Positions 51,001 through 59,722 of a stretch of 64,000 nt of DNA are shown here, piece after piece; the first letter of the stretch is position 1; each line of letters opens with the position of its first letter. The stretch is taken from assembly GCA_963704995.1 (NCBI GenBank), contig CAVPIM010000005.1, positions 744,001 to 808,000 of the forward strand, read 5' to 3'. This stretch comes from RYN-230 sp963704995. Lineage in GTDB: Bacteria > Actinomycetota > Actinomycetes > Streptosporangiales > Streptosporangiaceae. Both the position numbers and the translations under genes were made by a program. Below the pieces are notes generated by a model. It saw only the letters and a program-made list of their open reading frames with translations. It did no database searches and was not told the origin of the DNA.

Positions 51001-51672
51001 TCAGTCCCCTCGCTCGAAGCGGAAGCCCACGCCGCGGACCGTGGTGATGTACCGCGGGTTGTGCGCGTCGTCACCGAGCTTGCGGCGCAGCCAGGAGATG
51101 TGCATGTCCAGCGTCTTCGTGGACCCCCACCACTTGCTGTCCCAGACCTCCCGCATGATCTGCTCACGGGTGACCACCTTCCCCGCGTCGCTCACCAGCA
51201 CGCTCAGCAGGTCGAACTCCTTCGTGGTGAGTTCGAGCTCCGTGTCGCCGATCCAGGCCCGCCGGGCGTCGGCGTCGACCCGGACGCCCTGCACGACGTT
51301 GTTCTCCGGGGTGCCGCGGCGGAGCAGGGCGCGGACCCTGGCCAGCAGCTCAGCCAGCCGGAACGGCTTCGTCACGTAGTCGTCGGCCCCGGCGTCGAGG
51401 CCGATCACGGTGTCCACCTCGTCCGCCCGGGCGGTGAGGATCAGCACCGGCACGGTCTGCCCGTCGGAGCGCAGCCGCCGGCACACCTCGAGGCCGTCCA
51501 GCCGGGGCAGCCCGATATCGAGCACGATCAGGTCGATCCCCCCGGCCAGGGCCGCTTCCAGCGTCCCCGGGCCGTCCGACGACACGTCAACGTCGTAGCC
51601 CTCGCGGCGCAGCGCCCGGGCGAGCGGCTCCGAGATGGACGTGTCATCCTCAGCGAGCAGAACACAGGTCAT
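51001..51672 (-). CDS. OmpR/PhoB-family response regulator
   Basis: A 223-aa regulator. The receiver has the acidic pocket EDD, the phospho-acceptor Asp in LIVLDIGLPRLDG, Thr in LTARAD and Lys in VTKPF; the C-terminal winged helix ends TTVRGVGFRFE. It is the first gene of the pair with the histidine kinase. TAGCAT 6 nt before the ATG, without a ribosome site, indicates a leaderless start. Confidence 0.95.
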   Translation of the reverse strand: MTCVLLAEDDTSISEPLARALRREGYDVDVSSDGPGTLEAALAGGIDLIVLDIGLPRLDGLEVCRRLRSDGQTVPVLILTARADEVDTVIGLDAGADDYVTKPFRLAELLARVRALLRRGTPENNVVQGVRVDADARRAWIGDTELELTTKEFDLLSVLVSDAGKVVTREQIMREVWDSKWWGSTKTLDMHISWLRRKLGDDAHNPRYITTVRGVGFRFERGD

Positions 51673-53206
51673 GCACAGATGCTACGGCGTGAATCTCTGT
51701 GCTTCTCCGTAACACCGCGTAGAGCGCATCCCACGGCCACCAGGGATTCCGCGCACAACCGGCGAACTGCGGCCGACTTGGCCAGCCCATGGTGACGCCT
51801 TAGTCAGACCGGGGTAATGCCATGGCGCCGCCGTGAGAAAGAGCGGTCCTTGCCGGCCGCGCCCGCGAACCGGCGGATCAGCTCGGCGCGCAGCTCGCCC
51901 GGCTGGACGATGTCGTCGATGATCAGCTCACTGGCCAGCCTGAGCACGTCGATGTCCGCCTCGTACTCGGCGCGGAGCCGCTGGGTCTCCTGCTCCCGGT
52001 CTCCCGGGTCGGCCACCGCGGCCAGCTTGTTGTAGTACACGGCGTTGACGGCTGCATCGGCGCCCATCACCGCGATCTTCGCGGTGGGCAGGGCCAGGGT
52101 GGCGTCCGGCTCGAACCCGGGCCCCGCCATGGCGTACAGGCCGGCGCCGTACGCCTTGCGCACCACCACGCAGATCTTGGGCACCGTGGCCTCGGCCACC
52201 GCGCTGATCATCTTGGCGCCGTGCCGGATGATGCCCTGCTTTTCCACGGAGGTGCCGACCATGAAGCCGGGCACATCCGCCAGGAACAGCAGCGGCACGC
52301 TGAACGCGTCGCAGAGCTGGATGAACCGGGTGGCCTTGTCGGCCGAGTCGACGAACAGCACGCCGCCCTTGAACATCGGGTTGTTCGCGACCACCCCGGT
52401 CACCTGGCCGCCCAGCCGGGCGAACCCGATGGTCAGCTCCCGGGCCCACAGCGCGTGGATCTCGAAGAAGGAGCCCTCGTCCACCAGCCCGCGGACGAAG
52501 CGCCGCATGTCGAACACCTGCCGCTCGCTGGCCGGGATGAGCGCGGCCAGGTCCACCGGCTCCGGCTGCCCGGCGGGGCCGATGGGCGGCCGCTGCTCCC
52601 AGTTCGCGGGCAGGTAGGACAGGTAGCGGCGGACCGCGGTCAGTGCGTCGTGCTCGGTGGGCGCCAGGTAGTGACCGCAGCCGGACACGGTGCAGTGCAT
52701 CCGCGCCCCGCCCATCTCCTCCAGCGTGGTCTGCTCCCGGACCACCATCTCGACCATGCGCGGGCTGCCCAGGTACATCGACGCGTTGCCGTCCACCATG
52801 GCCACGAAGTCGCAGAACGCGGGGATATAGGCCCCGCCGGCGGCCGACGGCCCGAACAGCGCGCACACCTGGGGGATGGCCCCGGACGCCCGCACCTGGG
52901 TGTGGAAGATCTTCCCCGCCCCGCGCCGGCCGGGGAACATGTCGACCTGGTCGGTGATCCGCGCGCCCGCCGAGTCAACCAGGTAGATCATGGGCAGGCC
53001 GTCCGCGTAGGCCTTCTCGATGACCCGGATGATCTTCTCGACCGTGCGGGCGCCCCAGGAGCCGGCCTTGACCGTGGAGTCGTTGGCCATCAGCGCCACC
53101 GGCCGCCCGTCCACCAGGGCGGTCCCGGTGATCACCCCGTCCGCGGGCAGGCCGTCGGCCAGGGCGTTGGCGTACCGGCCATCCTCGGTGAAGCTGCCGT
53201 CGTCGA

Positions 53207-54328
<1,122 letters not shown>

Positions 54329-54377
54329 GCCTTGGCCTCCGTGGTTCGCGGGGACAGCGGGCAGGCCGTGGCCGGTC

Positions 54378-55166
54378 TCATTCGCCCGGCCAGACGGGAT
54401 CGCGCTTCTGGTTGAACGCGGCGATGCCCTCACGCCGGTCCGCGGACAGGGCGGCGGTCCGCCAGGCCGCGTCCTCGATGTCCAGGGCCGCGGACAGGCC
54501 CACCCCCCAGCCCTGGCGCATGGCCCGCTTGGCGGCCCGCACGGCGACCGGGGAGTTGGCCGCGATGGCGCCGGCCACCTCCAGCGCGGCGGTGGCCGCG
54601 GTCCCGGCAGGCACCAGCCGGTCGGCCAGCCCGATCCGCTCCGCCTCCGCGGCCTTCACCCGGCGGCCGGTCAGCAGCAGGTCGGCGGCGCGGCCCACGC
54701 CGAGGCGGCGCATGGACAGCTGGGTGCCGCCGCAGCCGGGCACCAGGCCGACCGTGGCCTCCGGCAGGCCAAACTCCGCGGTCTCGTCGGCCACCACCAG
54801 GTCGCAGTTCAGCGCCAGCTCGCAGCCGCCGCCGAGCGCGTACCCGTGCACGGCCGCGATCACCGGCTGCGGCAGGCGGAGCAGCTCACCGAACGCGGTG
54901 CGGAACACCGCCCGCTGGGCCAGCCACTGGGCATCCGTCATCAGCTGCCGTTCCTTGAGGTCGGCGCCGACGCAGAAGGCGCGGTCCCCGGTCGCGGTCA
55001 GCACCACGGCCCGGACCCCGGGGTCCGGGGCCAGCTCGGCGCAGGTCTGCGCGAACCGGACCAGCATCACGGTGTTCAGCGCGTTCAGCGCCTCCGGCCG
55101 GTCGAGCACGATCTCCGTGACCGGGCCATGCCCGATCACGTGCCTGCGGACCTCGATGCCATCCAT
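54378..55166 (-). CDS. Enoyl-CoA hydratase/isomerase family protein
   Basis: A 262-aa crotonase. It has the NALN motif (PEALNALNTVM), AFCVGADLKERQ, the oxyanion loop HGYALGGGCELAL, and FGLPEATVGLVPGCGGTQ with the second catalytic Glu. Placed between an unlinked gap and HMG-CoA lyase, methylglutaconyl-CoA hydratase is the attractive role; this is inferred from the neighbours. TAGCCT 6 nt before the ATG and no ribosome site suggest a leaderless transcript. Confidence 0.93.
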   Translation of the reverse strand: MDGIEVRRHVIGHGPVTEIVLDRPEALNALNTVMLVRFAQTCAELAPDPGVRAVVLTATGDRAFCVGADLKERQLMTDAQWLAQRAVFRTAFGELLRLPQPVIAAVHGYALGGGCELALNCDLVVADETAEFGLPEATVGLVPGCGGTQLSMRRLGVGRAADLLLTGRRVKAAEAERIGLADRLVPAGTAATAALEVAGAIAANSPVAVRAAKRAMRQGWGVGLSAALDIEDAAWRTAALSADRREGIAAFNQKRDPVWPGE

Positions 55167-55259
55167 GAGCGCAGGCTAACCCGTGCGGCGGCTAACCCGT
55201 GCGGCGGGCGGACCCAGGACCCGGCGGGGATGGACGGCCGCCCGTTCCCGGGACACGCC

Positions 55260-55769
55260 TTACTGTTCCTCGCGGGCCAGCCGCTGATGCTCGTCCCCGA
55301 CCAGCTGGAACAGCGTGGCCTGCACCTCCTGGACGTCGGGGATCTCGTTCAGCACCAGCTGGCCATGCTCGCCGGCGGACTCCACCACCAGCCGGCCGCA
55401 GCCCAGCAGGCGGTTAACGGGACCCTGCGAGAACGAGACGTCGCTGATCCGGATGAGCGGGAAGTCCCGGCCCGACCGGGTCAGGATGCCCCGGCGCAGG
55501 CTAAGCCGCCGGGTCGTGAGCCGGTAGGTGGTCGTCTGCCAGCGCAGGAACGGGACGGCGAAGACCGCCACGGCCAGGGCGATGGCCACCACCCCGACCG
55601 CGATCCGGCCCGGGCCGGCCAGCCGGCCTGACGGGATCGCGATCAGCAGCGCCGCCGCGACGACGACCACGACGAACAGGAGCAGGGCGGGCCGCAGCAG
55701 CGTCTTCCAGTGCGGGTGCAGCGTCAGCACGCTCCGCTCTCCGTCGGAGAGCTGGCTTTCCTGGCTCAT
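55260..55769 (-). CDS. PH-domain (bPH2/DUF304) membrane protein
   Basis: A 169-aa protein with two membrane helices (LLRPALLLFVVVVVAAALLIAI and IAVGVVAIALAVAVFAVPF) followed by a bacterial PH domain (YRLTTRRLSLRRGILTRSGRDFPLIRISDVSFSQG). This is the DUF304 layout common in actinomycetes, often next to birA and acyl-CoA carboxylase genes. The exact role is unknown. The start is uncertain: ATG 55769 (MSQESQ) is preferred, with ATG 55778 three codons upstream. Confidence 0.88.
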   Translation of the reverse strand: MSQESQLSDGERSVLTLHPHWKTLLRPALLLFVVVVVAAALLIAIPSGRLAGPGRIAVGVVAIALAVAVFAVPFLRWQTTTYRLTTRRLSLRRGILTRSGRDFPLIRISDVSFSQGPVNRLLGCGRLVVESAGEHGQLVLNEIPDVQEVQATLFQLVGDEHQRLAREEQ

Positions 55770-55835
55770 AGCGCACATCGTGGCATGAAACGGGGGCTCC
55801 ACGGACGCCCGCGGCACCAGCCGCCGCAGGCGAGG

Positions 55836-56699
55836 TCAGCGGACGTGCACGACGTCGCCGGCGCCCACCAGTGTGCTGCCCGGGCCGGTCCGCACGGCCA
55901 GCCGGCCCGCCTCGTCCACGTCGGTGGCGGTGCCGGTCAGCAGCGCCCCGCCGGGCAGCTCCACGCGGACTTCGCGGCCGATGGTGACGCACCAGCGCAG
56001 GTACTCCGCACGCAGGCTTTCCCCGGGCGGGCTTTCCGCGGGCAGCGCGCCGCCGCCGGGCAGCGCGCCGCCGCCGGGGGCCGCCGCGTCCGGCCCGGCG
56101 GCCCACGCCGTGTACCGGCTGGCCAGCTCGGTGAGCACGGCGGCCAGCAGCCGCCCGCGGTCCAGGCAGGCCGCGTTCTCCAGGAGCAGCGAGGTCGCGG
56201 TGGGCACCGGCAGCTCGGCCCGGGTGAGCGTGACGTTAAGCCCGACGCCGGCCACGACCGCATCGCCGTGCACCTCGGCCAGGATCCCGGCGATCTTCCT
56301 GTCCCCCACGAGCACGTCGTTGGGCCACTTCAGCCCGGCGGCGACCCCCGCCTCGGCGCGCAGCGCGGCCGCCACCGCGATCCCGGTCAGCAGCGGCAGC
56401 CAGGCCCGGGCGGGCGGCGGCACGCCTGCCGGGCGGAGCAGCACGGAGCAGGTCAGCGCGGCGCGCGGCGGGCTGGACCAGGACCGGCCCAGCCGTCCCC
56501 GGCCCGCGGTCTGGCTCTCGGCCACCAGCACCAGCCCCTCGGCCGCGCCGGCCCGGGCCTCGCCGAGCAGGACGGCGTTGGTGGAGCCGGTCTCCTCGAC
56601 GACGCGGATGTCCCGCCACAGCCCGCCGGGGCGGACCAGCCTGGCGTTCAGGGCGGCGGGGTCGAGCGGCGGCCGCAGGGCCGCATCGGTAAGAGCCAT
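55836..56699 (-). CDS. birA: Biotin-[acetyl-CoA carboxylase] ligase BirA
   Basis: A 287-aa class I biotin ligase (no DNA-binding domain) that activates biotin to biotinyl-AMP and loads it onto carboxyl-carrier domains. Motifs are EETGSTNAV, the GRGRLGRSW nucleotide loop, KWPNDVLVGDRKIAGIL and AGVGLNV. A Gly/Pro-rich insertion with a duplicated PGGGAL lies near residue 215, and a short SH3-like C-terminus follows. Linkage to carboxyltransferase genes on both sides fits its role with acyl-CoA carboxylases. Confidence 0.94.
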   Translation of the reverse strand: MALTDAALRPPLDPAALNARLVRPGGLWRDIRVVEETGSTNAVLLGEARAGAAEGLVLVAESQTAGRGRLGRSWSSPPRAALTCSVLLRPAGVPPPARAWLPLLTGIAVAAALRAEAGVAAGLKWPNDVLVGDRKIAGILAEVHGDAVVAGVGLNVTLTRAELPVPTATSLLLENAACLDRGRLLAAVLTELASRYTAWAAGPDAAAPGGGALPGGGALPAESPPGESLRAEYLRWCVTIGREVRVELPGGALLTGTATDVDEAGRLAVRTGPGSTLVGAGDVVHVR

Positions 56700-57026
56700 G
56701 ACGTTTCATGATCCCAGCCCACCGGAACCCAGCCGACCGGACCCCCAGCCCGCCGGCCCCCCGCGGGCCGGACCCCCCCAGCCGGCCGGACCTCCAGCCC
56801 CCGGACCCCCAGCCGCCGCCCCTGCCCCGCCTGAATCACGTCCAGCCCTGCGTGTGCCGAAACCGCCGTCAGAACAGCGCCTACGGCACACAATCGGCCC
56901 ACTCTCCGGAGTGGCGGGATGGTCGTGTGCGCAAGCCGCTGTCAGGGCAGCGGCTTGCGCACACGACTCCCGAACCCCGTGGTCGTGACAGCGGCTTGCG
57001 CACACGGATCACGCAGGCCGGGGTGG
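56700..57026. other. 327-bp intergenic region of C-rich repeats and palindromes
   Basis: The right half (56851-57006) holds three related palindromic units. The left half (about 56707-56822) is C-rich with four to five diverged copies of CCGGACCCCCAGCC, so the minus strand, which reads into birA, has many runs of 4-6 G. No gene is supported. Confidence 0.7.
56851..57006. repeat. REP/REPIN-like palindromic repeats, two and a half copies
   Basis: The central copy has 19-bp perfect arms: TCGTGTGCGCAAGCCGCTG (56923-56941), a 6-nt loop and its complement at 56948-56966. A diverged copy covers 56851-56892 (GTGTGCCG ... CGGCACAC). The right arm alone recurs at 56989-57006. A separate 6-bp hairpin sits at 56899-56914. 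Confidence 0.8.
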
Positions 57027-58637
57027 CTACGCGTCGGGGGTGCCACCCGGATCCGCGGCGGCCGGGCTGGCGCCCACCGGAACACTGGCCGCCGCGGGCA
57101 CCGGCGCCGGCCGCGCCGGCGGCCGTGACGGGCGGGCGGCCAGGGCCCGGACCACGGCCAGGACGCCGCCGGCCAGCGCCGCGGCGGCCAGGGCCGCGAA
57201 CGTGACCGCGACCGCGTGCGCGGACACCAGGGTGAACGACGCGTGCTCTGCGGGGCTGGCCGGCAGTGCGCCGGCCCGGTTCAGGTACAGGGTGCCGAAC
57301 GTGGCCACCCCGATCACGATGGCCAGCTGGTTGACGGTGACCACCACCCCGGTGGCGTCGGCCGCGTCGGCGACCGGCACCCGCATCAGCACCGCAGTCA
57401 TCAGCGGGCTGAACGCGGCGGCCATCCCGGCGCCGGTCAGGCCCAGGGCCAGGTACAGGGCCACCCCGCCGGTCCCGCCGCCGTGCAGCAGCGCGGCCAT
57501 CCAGAACAGGCCAGCCGCGTAGACCCCGAAGCCCGCGATGATCAGGGCACCGTGCAGTCGCGAGGGCAACCGCTGCCAGTTGAGGCTGACCAGCGCGAAC
57601 GTGGCCGCCGACGGGGCGAAGATGAGCCCGGCCCGCAGCGGGGTGTCCCCCAGCCCGCCCTGCAGGTGCAGCGCCAGCGCGAAGAAGAACCCGCCGAACA
57701 CCGCCATGGTCACGAACAGGGCCGCCACGCCCATCGTGATCCCGGGCAGGCTCAGCACCCGGCCGGGGATCAGCGGCGATCCGCCCCGGGCGGCCACCCG
57801 GCGCTCCACGACCGCGAACACCCCGAACAGCGCCGCGCTCCCGGCCAGGCAGATCCGGCCCCACACGGGCCAGTGCTCGGGCTGGCCGAGGACCAGCGGC
57901 AGCACCAGGGCCAGCGCGGCCGGGGTGAGCAGGGCCAGGCCCGCGGGATCGAGGCCGCGCCCCCGGTCCGCGGAGCCATGCGGCAGCATTCGCGCGCCCG
58001 TGACCAGCAGGGCCACGCCGATCGGGACGTTGACCAGGAACACGGCCCGCCAGCCGCTGCCGAACAGGTTGGCTGTGACGAGCAGTCCGCCGGCGATCTG
58101 CCCGGCGACCGCGCCGCCCGCGATGACCGCGGCGTACAGCCGCATCGCGCCCGCCCGCGACGTGCCGGTGAATGTGCGCTGGATCAGGCTGAGCACCTGC
58201 GGGATCATGGCCGCGGCGCCCGCGCCCTGGATGAACCGCAGGGTGACGAGCATGGCGGTGGAGGCGGCCAGCCCGCAGCCGAGCGAGGCCAGGGTAAACA
58301 GAGCCAGCCCGGCCAGGAACATCCGCCGGTGGCCCACGATGTCGCCGAGCCGGGCCCCGGTGACCAGCAGCACCGCGTAGGTGATGACGTACCCGGCGAT
58401 GACGAGCTGCAGCCCGGCCCCGGAGGCGTGCAGGTCGGCGTGGATGGCGGGGGCCGCGACGTTGACCACGGAGGCGTCCAGGACCGCCATGAACTGCCCG
58501 GTCAAGACGATCGCGAGCAGCGCGCGCGGCGCGGTCACGCCGCGCGGGGGGCGCCCGCCCGGCCGGCCAGCCCGGCGGAACCCGGCGCGGCGATCGTCTG
58601 GCGCCGGGCGGCGGGCTACGGTGGTGAGATCTGTCAT
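57027..58637 (-). CDS. MFS drug/metabolite transporter, DHA2 (14-helix) type
   Basis: A 536-aa exporter. The first helix ends FMAVLDASVVNVAAPAI, the DHA2 signature, followed by GYVITYAVLLVTGARLGDIVGHRRMF (motif A) and the motif-C-like helix. There are about 14 helices, with a Pro/Ala-rich tail. ATG 58637 is preferred to an in-frame ATG at 58649. It is divergent from the XRE regulator gene, and twin operator-like repeats lie between them, the standard pump/regulator layout. Confidence 0.9.
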   Translation of the reverse strand: MTDLTTVARRPAPDDRRAGFRRAGRPGGRPPRGVTAPRALLAIVLTGQFMAVLDASVVNVAAPAIHADLHASGAGLQLVIAGYVITYAVLLVTGARLGDIVGHRRMFLAGLALFTLASLGCGLAASTAMLVTLRFIQGAGAAAMIPQVLSLIQRTFTGTSRAGAMRLYAAVIAGGAVAGQIAGGLLVTANLFGSGWRAVFLVNVPIGVALLVTGARMLPHGSADRGRGLDPAGLALLTPAALALVLPLVLGQPEHWPVWGRICLAGSAALFGVFAVVERRVAARGGSPLIPGRVLSLPGITMGVAALFVTMAVFGGFFFALALHLQGGLGDTPLRAGLIFAPSAATFALVSLNWQRLPSRLHGALIIAGFGVYAAGLFWMAALLHGGGTGGVALYLALGLTGAGMAAAFSPLMTAVLMRVPVADAADATGVVVTVNQLAIVIGVATFGTLYLNRAGALPASPAEHASFTLVSAHAVAVTFAALAAAALAGGVLAVVRALAARPSRPPARPAPVPAAASVPVGASPAAADPGGTPDA

Positions 58638-58657
58638 GCCCCTGAGCATGCCGGGGC

Positions 58658-58701
58658 ATTTATCCAGGTACCAGGAGCCCAATTATCCTGGTACCAGGAG
58701 C
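58658..58701. promoter_or_regulatory. Twin operator-like repeats between the MFS and XRE genes
   Basis: Two 21-bp direct repeats, 58658-58678 and 58681-58701, differing at 2 positions. The core of the second is the perfect palindrome CCTGGTACCAGG (58687-58698); the first has one mismatch. They are likely bound by the divergent XRE regulator. Confidence 0.75.
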
Positions 58702-58739
58702 ACCTGGCACCCGCCTCCGGCTCCCGGCATGATGAGGGT

Positions 58740-59675
58740 ATGACCACCATGACGGCCGCCGGGAACGGCTCGCGCCGCGCCGAGATGGCCGCGTTCCTGC
58801 GCAGCCGCCGGGAGCGGATCACCCCGGAGCAGGTGGGCCTGCCGCCCGGGCCGCGCCGCCGCACTCCCGGCCTGCGCCGCGAAGAGGTCGCCCAGCTGGC
58901 CGGGGTCGGCGTCACCTGGTACACGTGGCTGGAGCAGGGCCGCCCGATTAACGCCAGCGCCCAGGTCCTGGGCGCGGTGGCCAAGACGCTCCGGCTCGAC
59001 CCGACCGAGCGGCAGCACCTGTACCGGCTGGCCGACGTGGCCGATGCGGCCGGGGGGACGGGCGCCGCGGGGAACGCCTGCGAGCAGGTGCCCGCCGACA
59101 TCCAGGGCATCATGGACAGCCTGGTGCCGCTCCCGGCCAGTGTCCTGAACGAGCGGTACGACCTGCTGGGCTGGAATGAGGCGTACGCCGCACTGTGGCC
59201 CGGGGTCGTCGGGGCCCAGCCCGGTGAGCGCAACATCCTGTGGCAGAACTTCACCCACCCCGATTGCTGTCACCCCTACGTCACCCGGCACGACCAGCTG
59301 GCCCGGCTGGTGGCCCAGTTCCGGGGCAACTACGGCCAGCACGTCGGCGAGCCCGCGTGGGCCGGCTTCATCAGCCGCCTCCAGGCGGCCAGCCCCTACT
59401 TCGCCCGGCTCTGGGATGAGCACGACGTGGCCAGCCCGGTCACCTACCTCAAGGTCTTCCGGCACCCGGCCTACCCGCGGCTGGTCCTGACCAGCACCAG
59501 CCTGGGCGTGCTGGCCGTGCCCTGCACCCGGCTGGTGGTGTACACCCCCGCCGACGAGGAGACCCGGACCGCGATCAGCAAGCTGCTCGACGGCGAGGGC
59601 AGGGACGCCGAATATCCCTGTGCCCCCGCGCACCGCAAGCGCCGCGCCGAACTCGCCGCCGCCTCCGCGGGCTGA
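58740..59675 (+). CDS. XRE-family regulator with MmyB-like ligand domain
   Basis: A 311-aa protein. The N-terminal HTH (RTPGLRREEVAQLAGVGVTWYTWLEQGRPINAS, ~35-70) is typical of the MmyB group, and the C-terminal domain (SLVPLPASVLNERYDLLGWNEAYAALW... LVVYTPADEETRTAI) is the MmyB-like pocket reported in other members to bind fatty-acid-like ligands. ATG 58740 is used (GAGGGT abuts it; ATG 58749 is the alternative). Divergence from the DHA2 pump and the two repeats between them suggest it represses that pump. Confidence 0.92.
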   Translation: MTTMTAAGNGSRRAEMAAFLRSRRERITPEQVGLPPGPRRRTPGLRREEVAQLAGVGVTWYTWLEQGRPINASAQVLGAVAKTLRLDPTERQHLYRLADVADAAGGTGAAGNACEQVPADIQGIMDSLVPLPASVLNERYDLLGWNEAYAALWPGVVGAQPGERNILWQNFTHPDCCHPYVTRHDQLARLVAQFRGNYGQHVGEPAWAGFISRLQAASPYFARLWDEHDVASPVTYLKVFRHPAYPRLVLTSTSLGVLAVPCTRLVVYTPADEETRTAISKLLDGEGRDAEYPCAPAHRKRRAELAAASAG

Positions 59676-59722
59676 CCCGGGCCGGGCTACTCGACTTCCT
59701 TGAGGATCTTCTGCAGGGCTGG

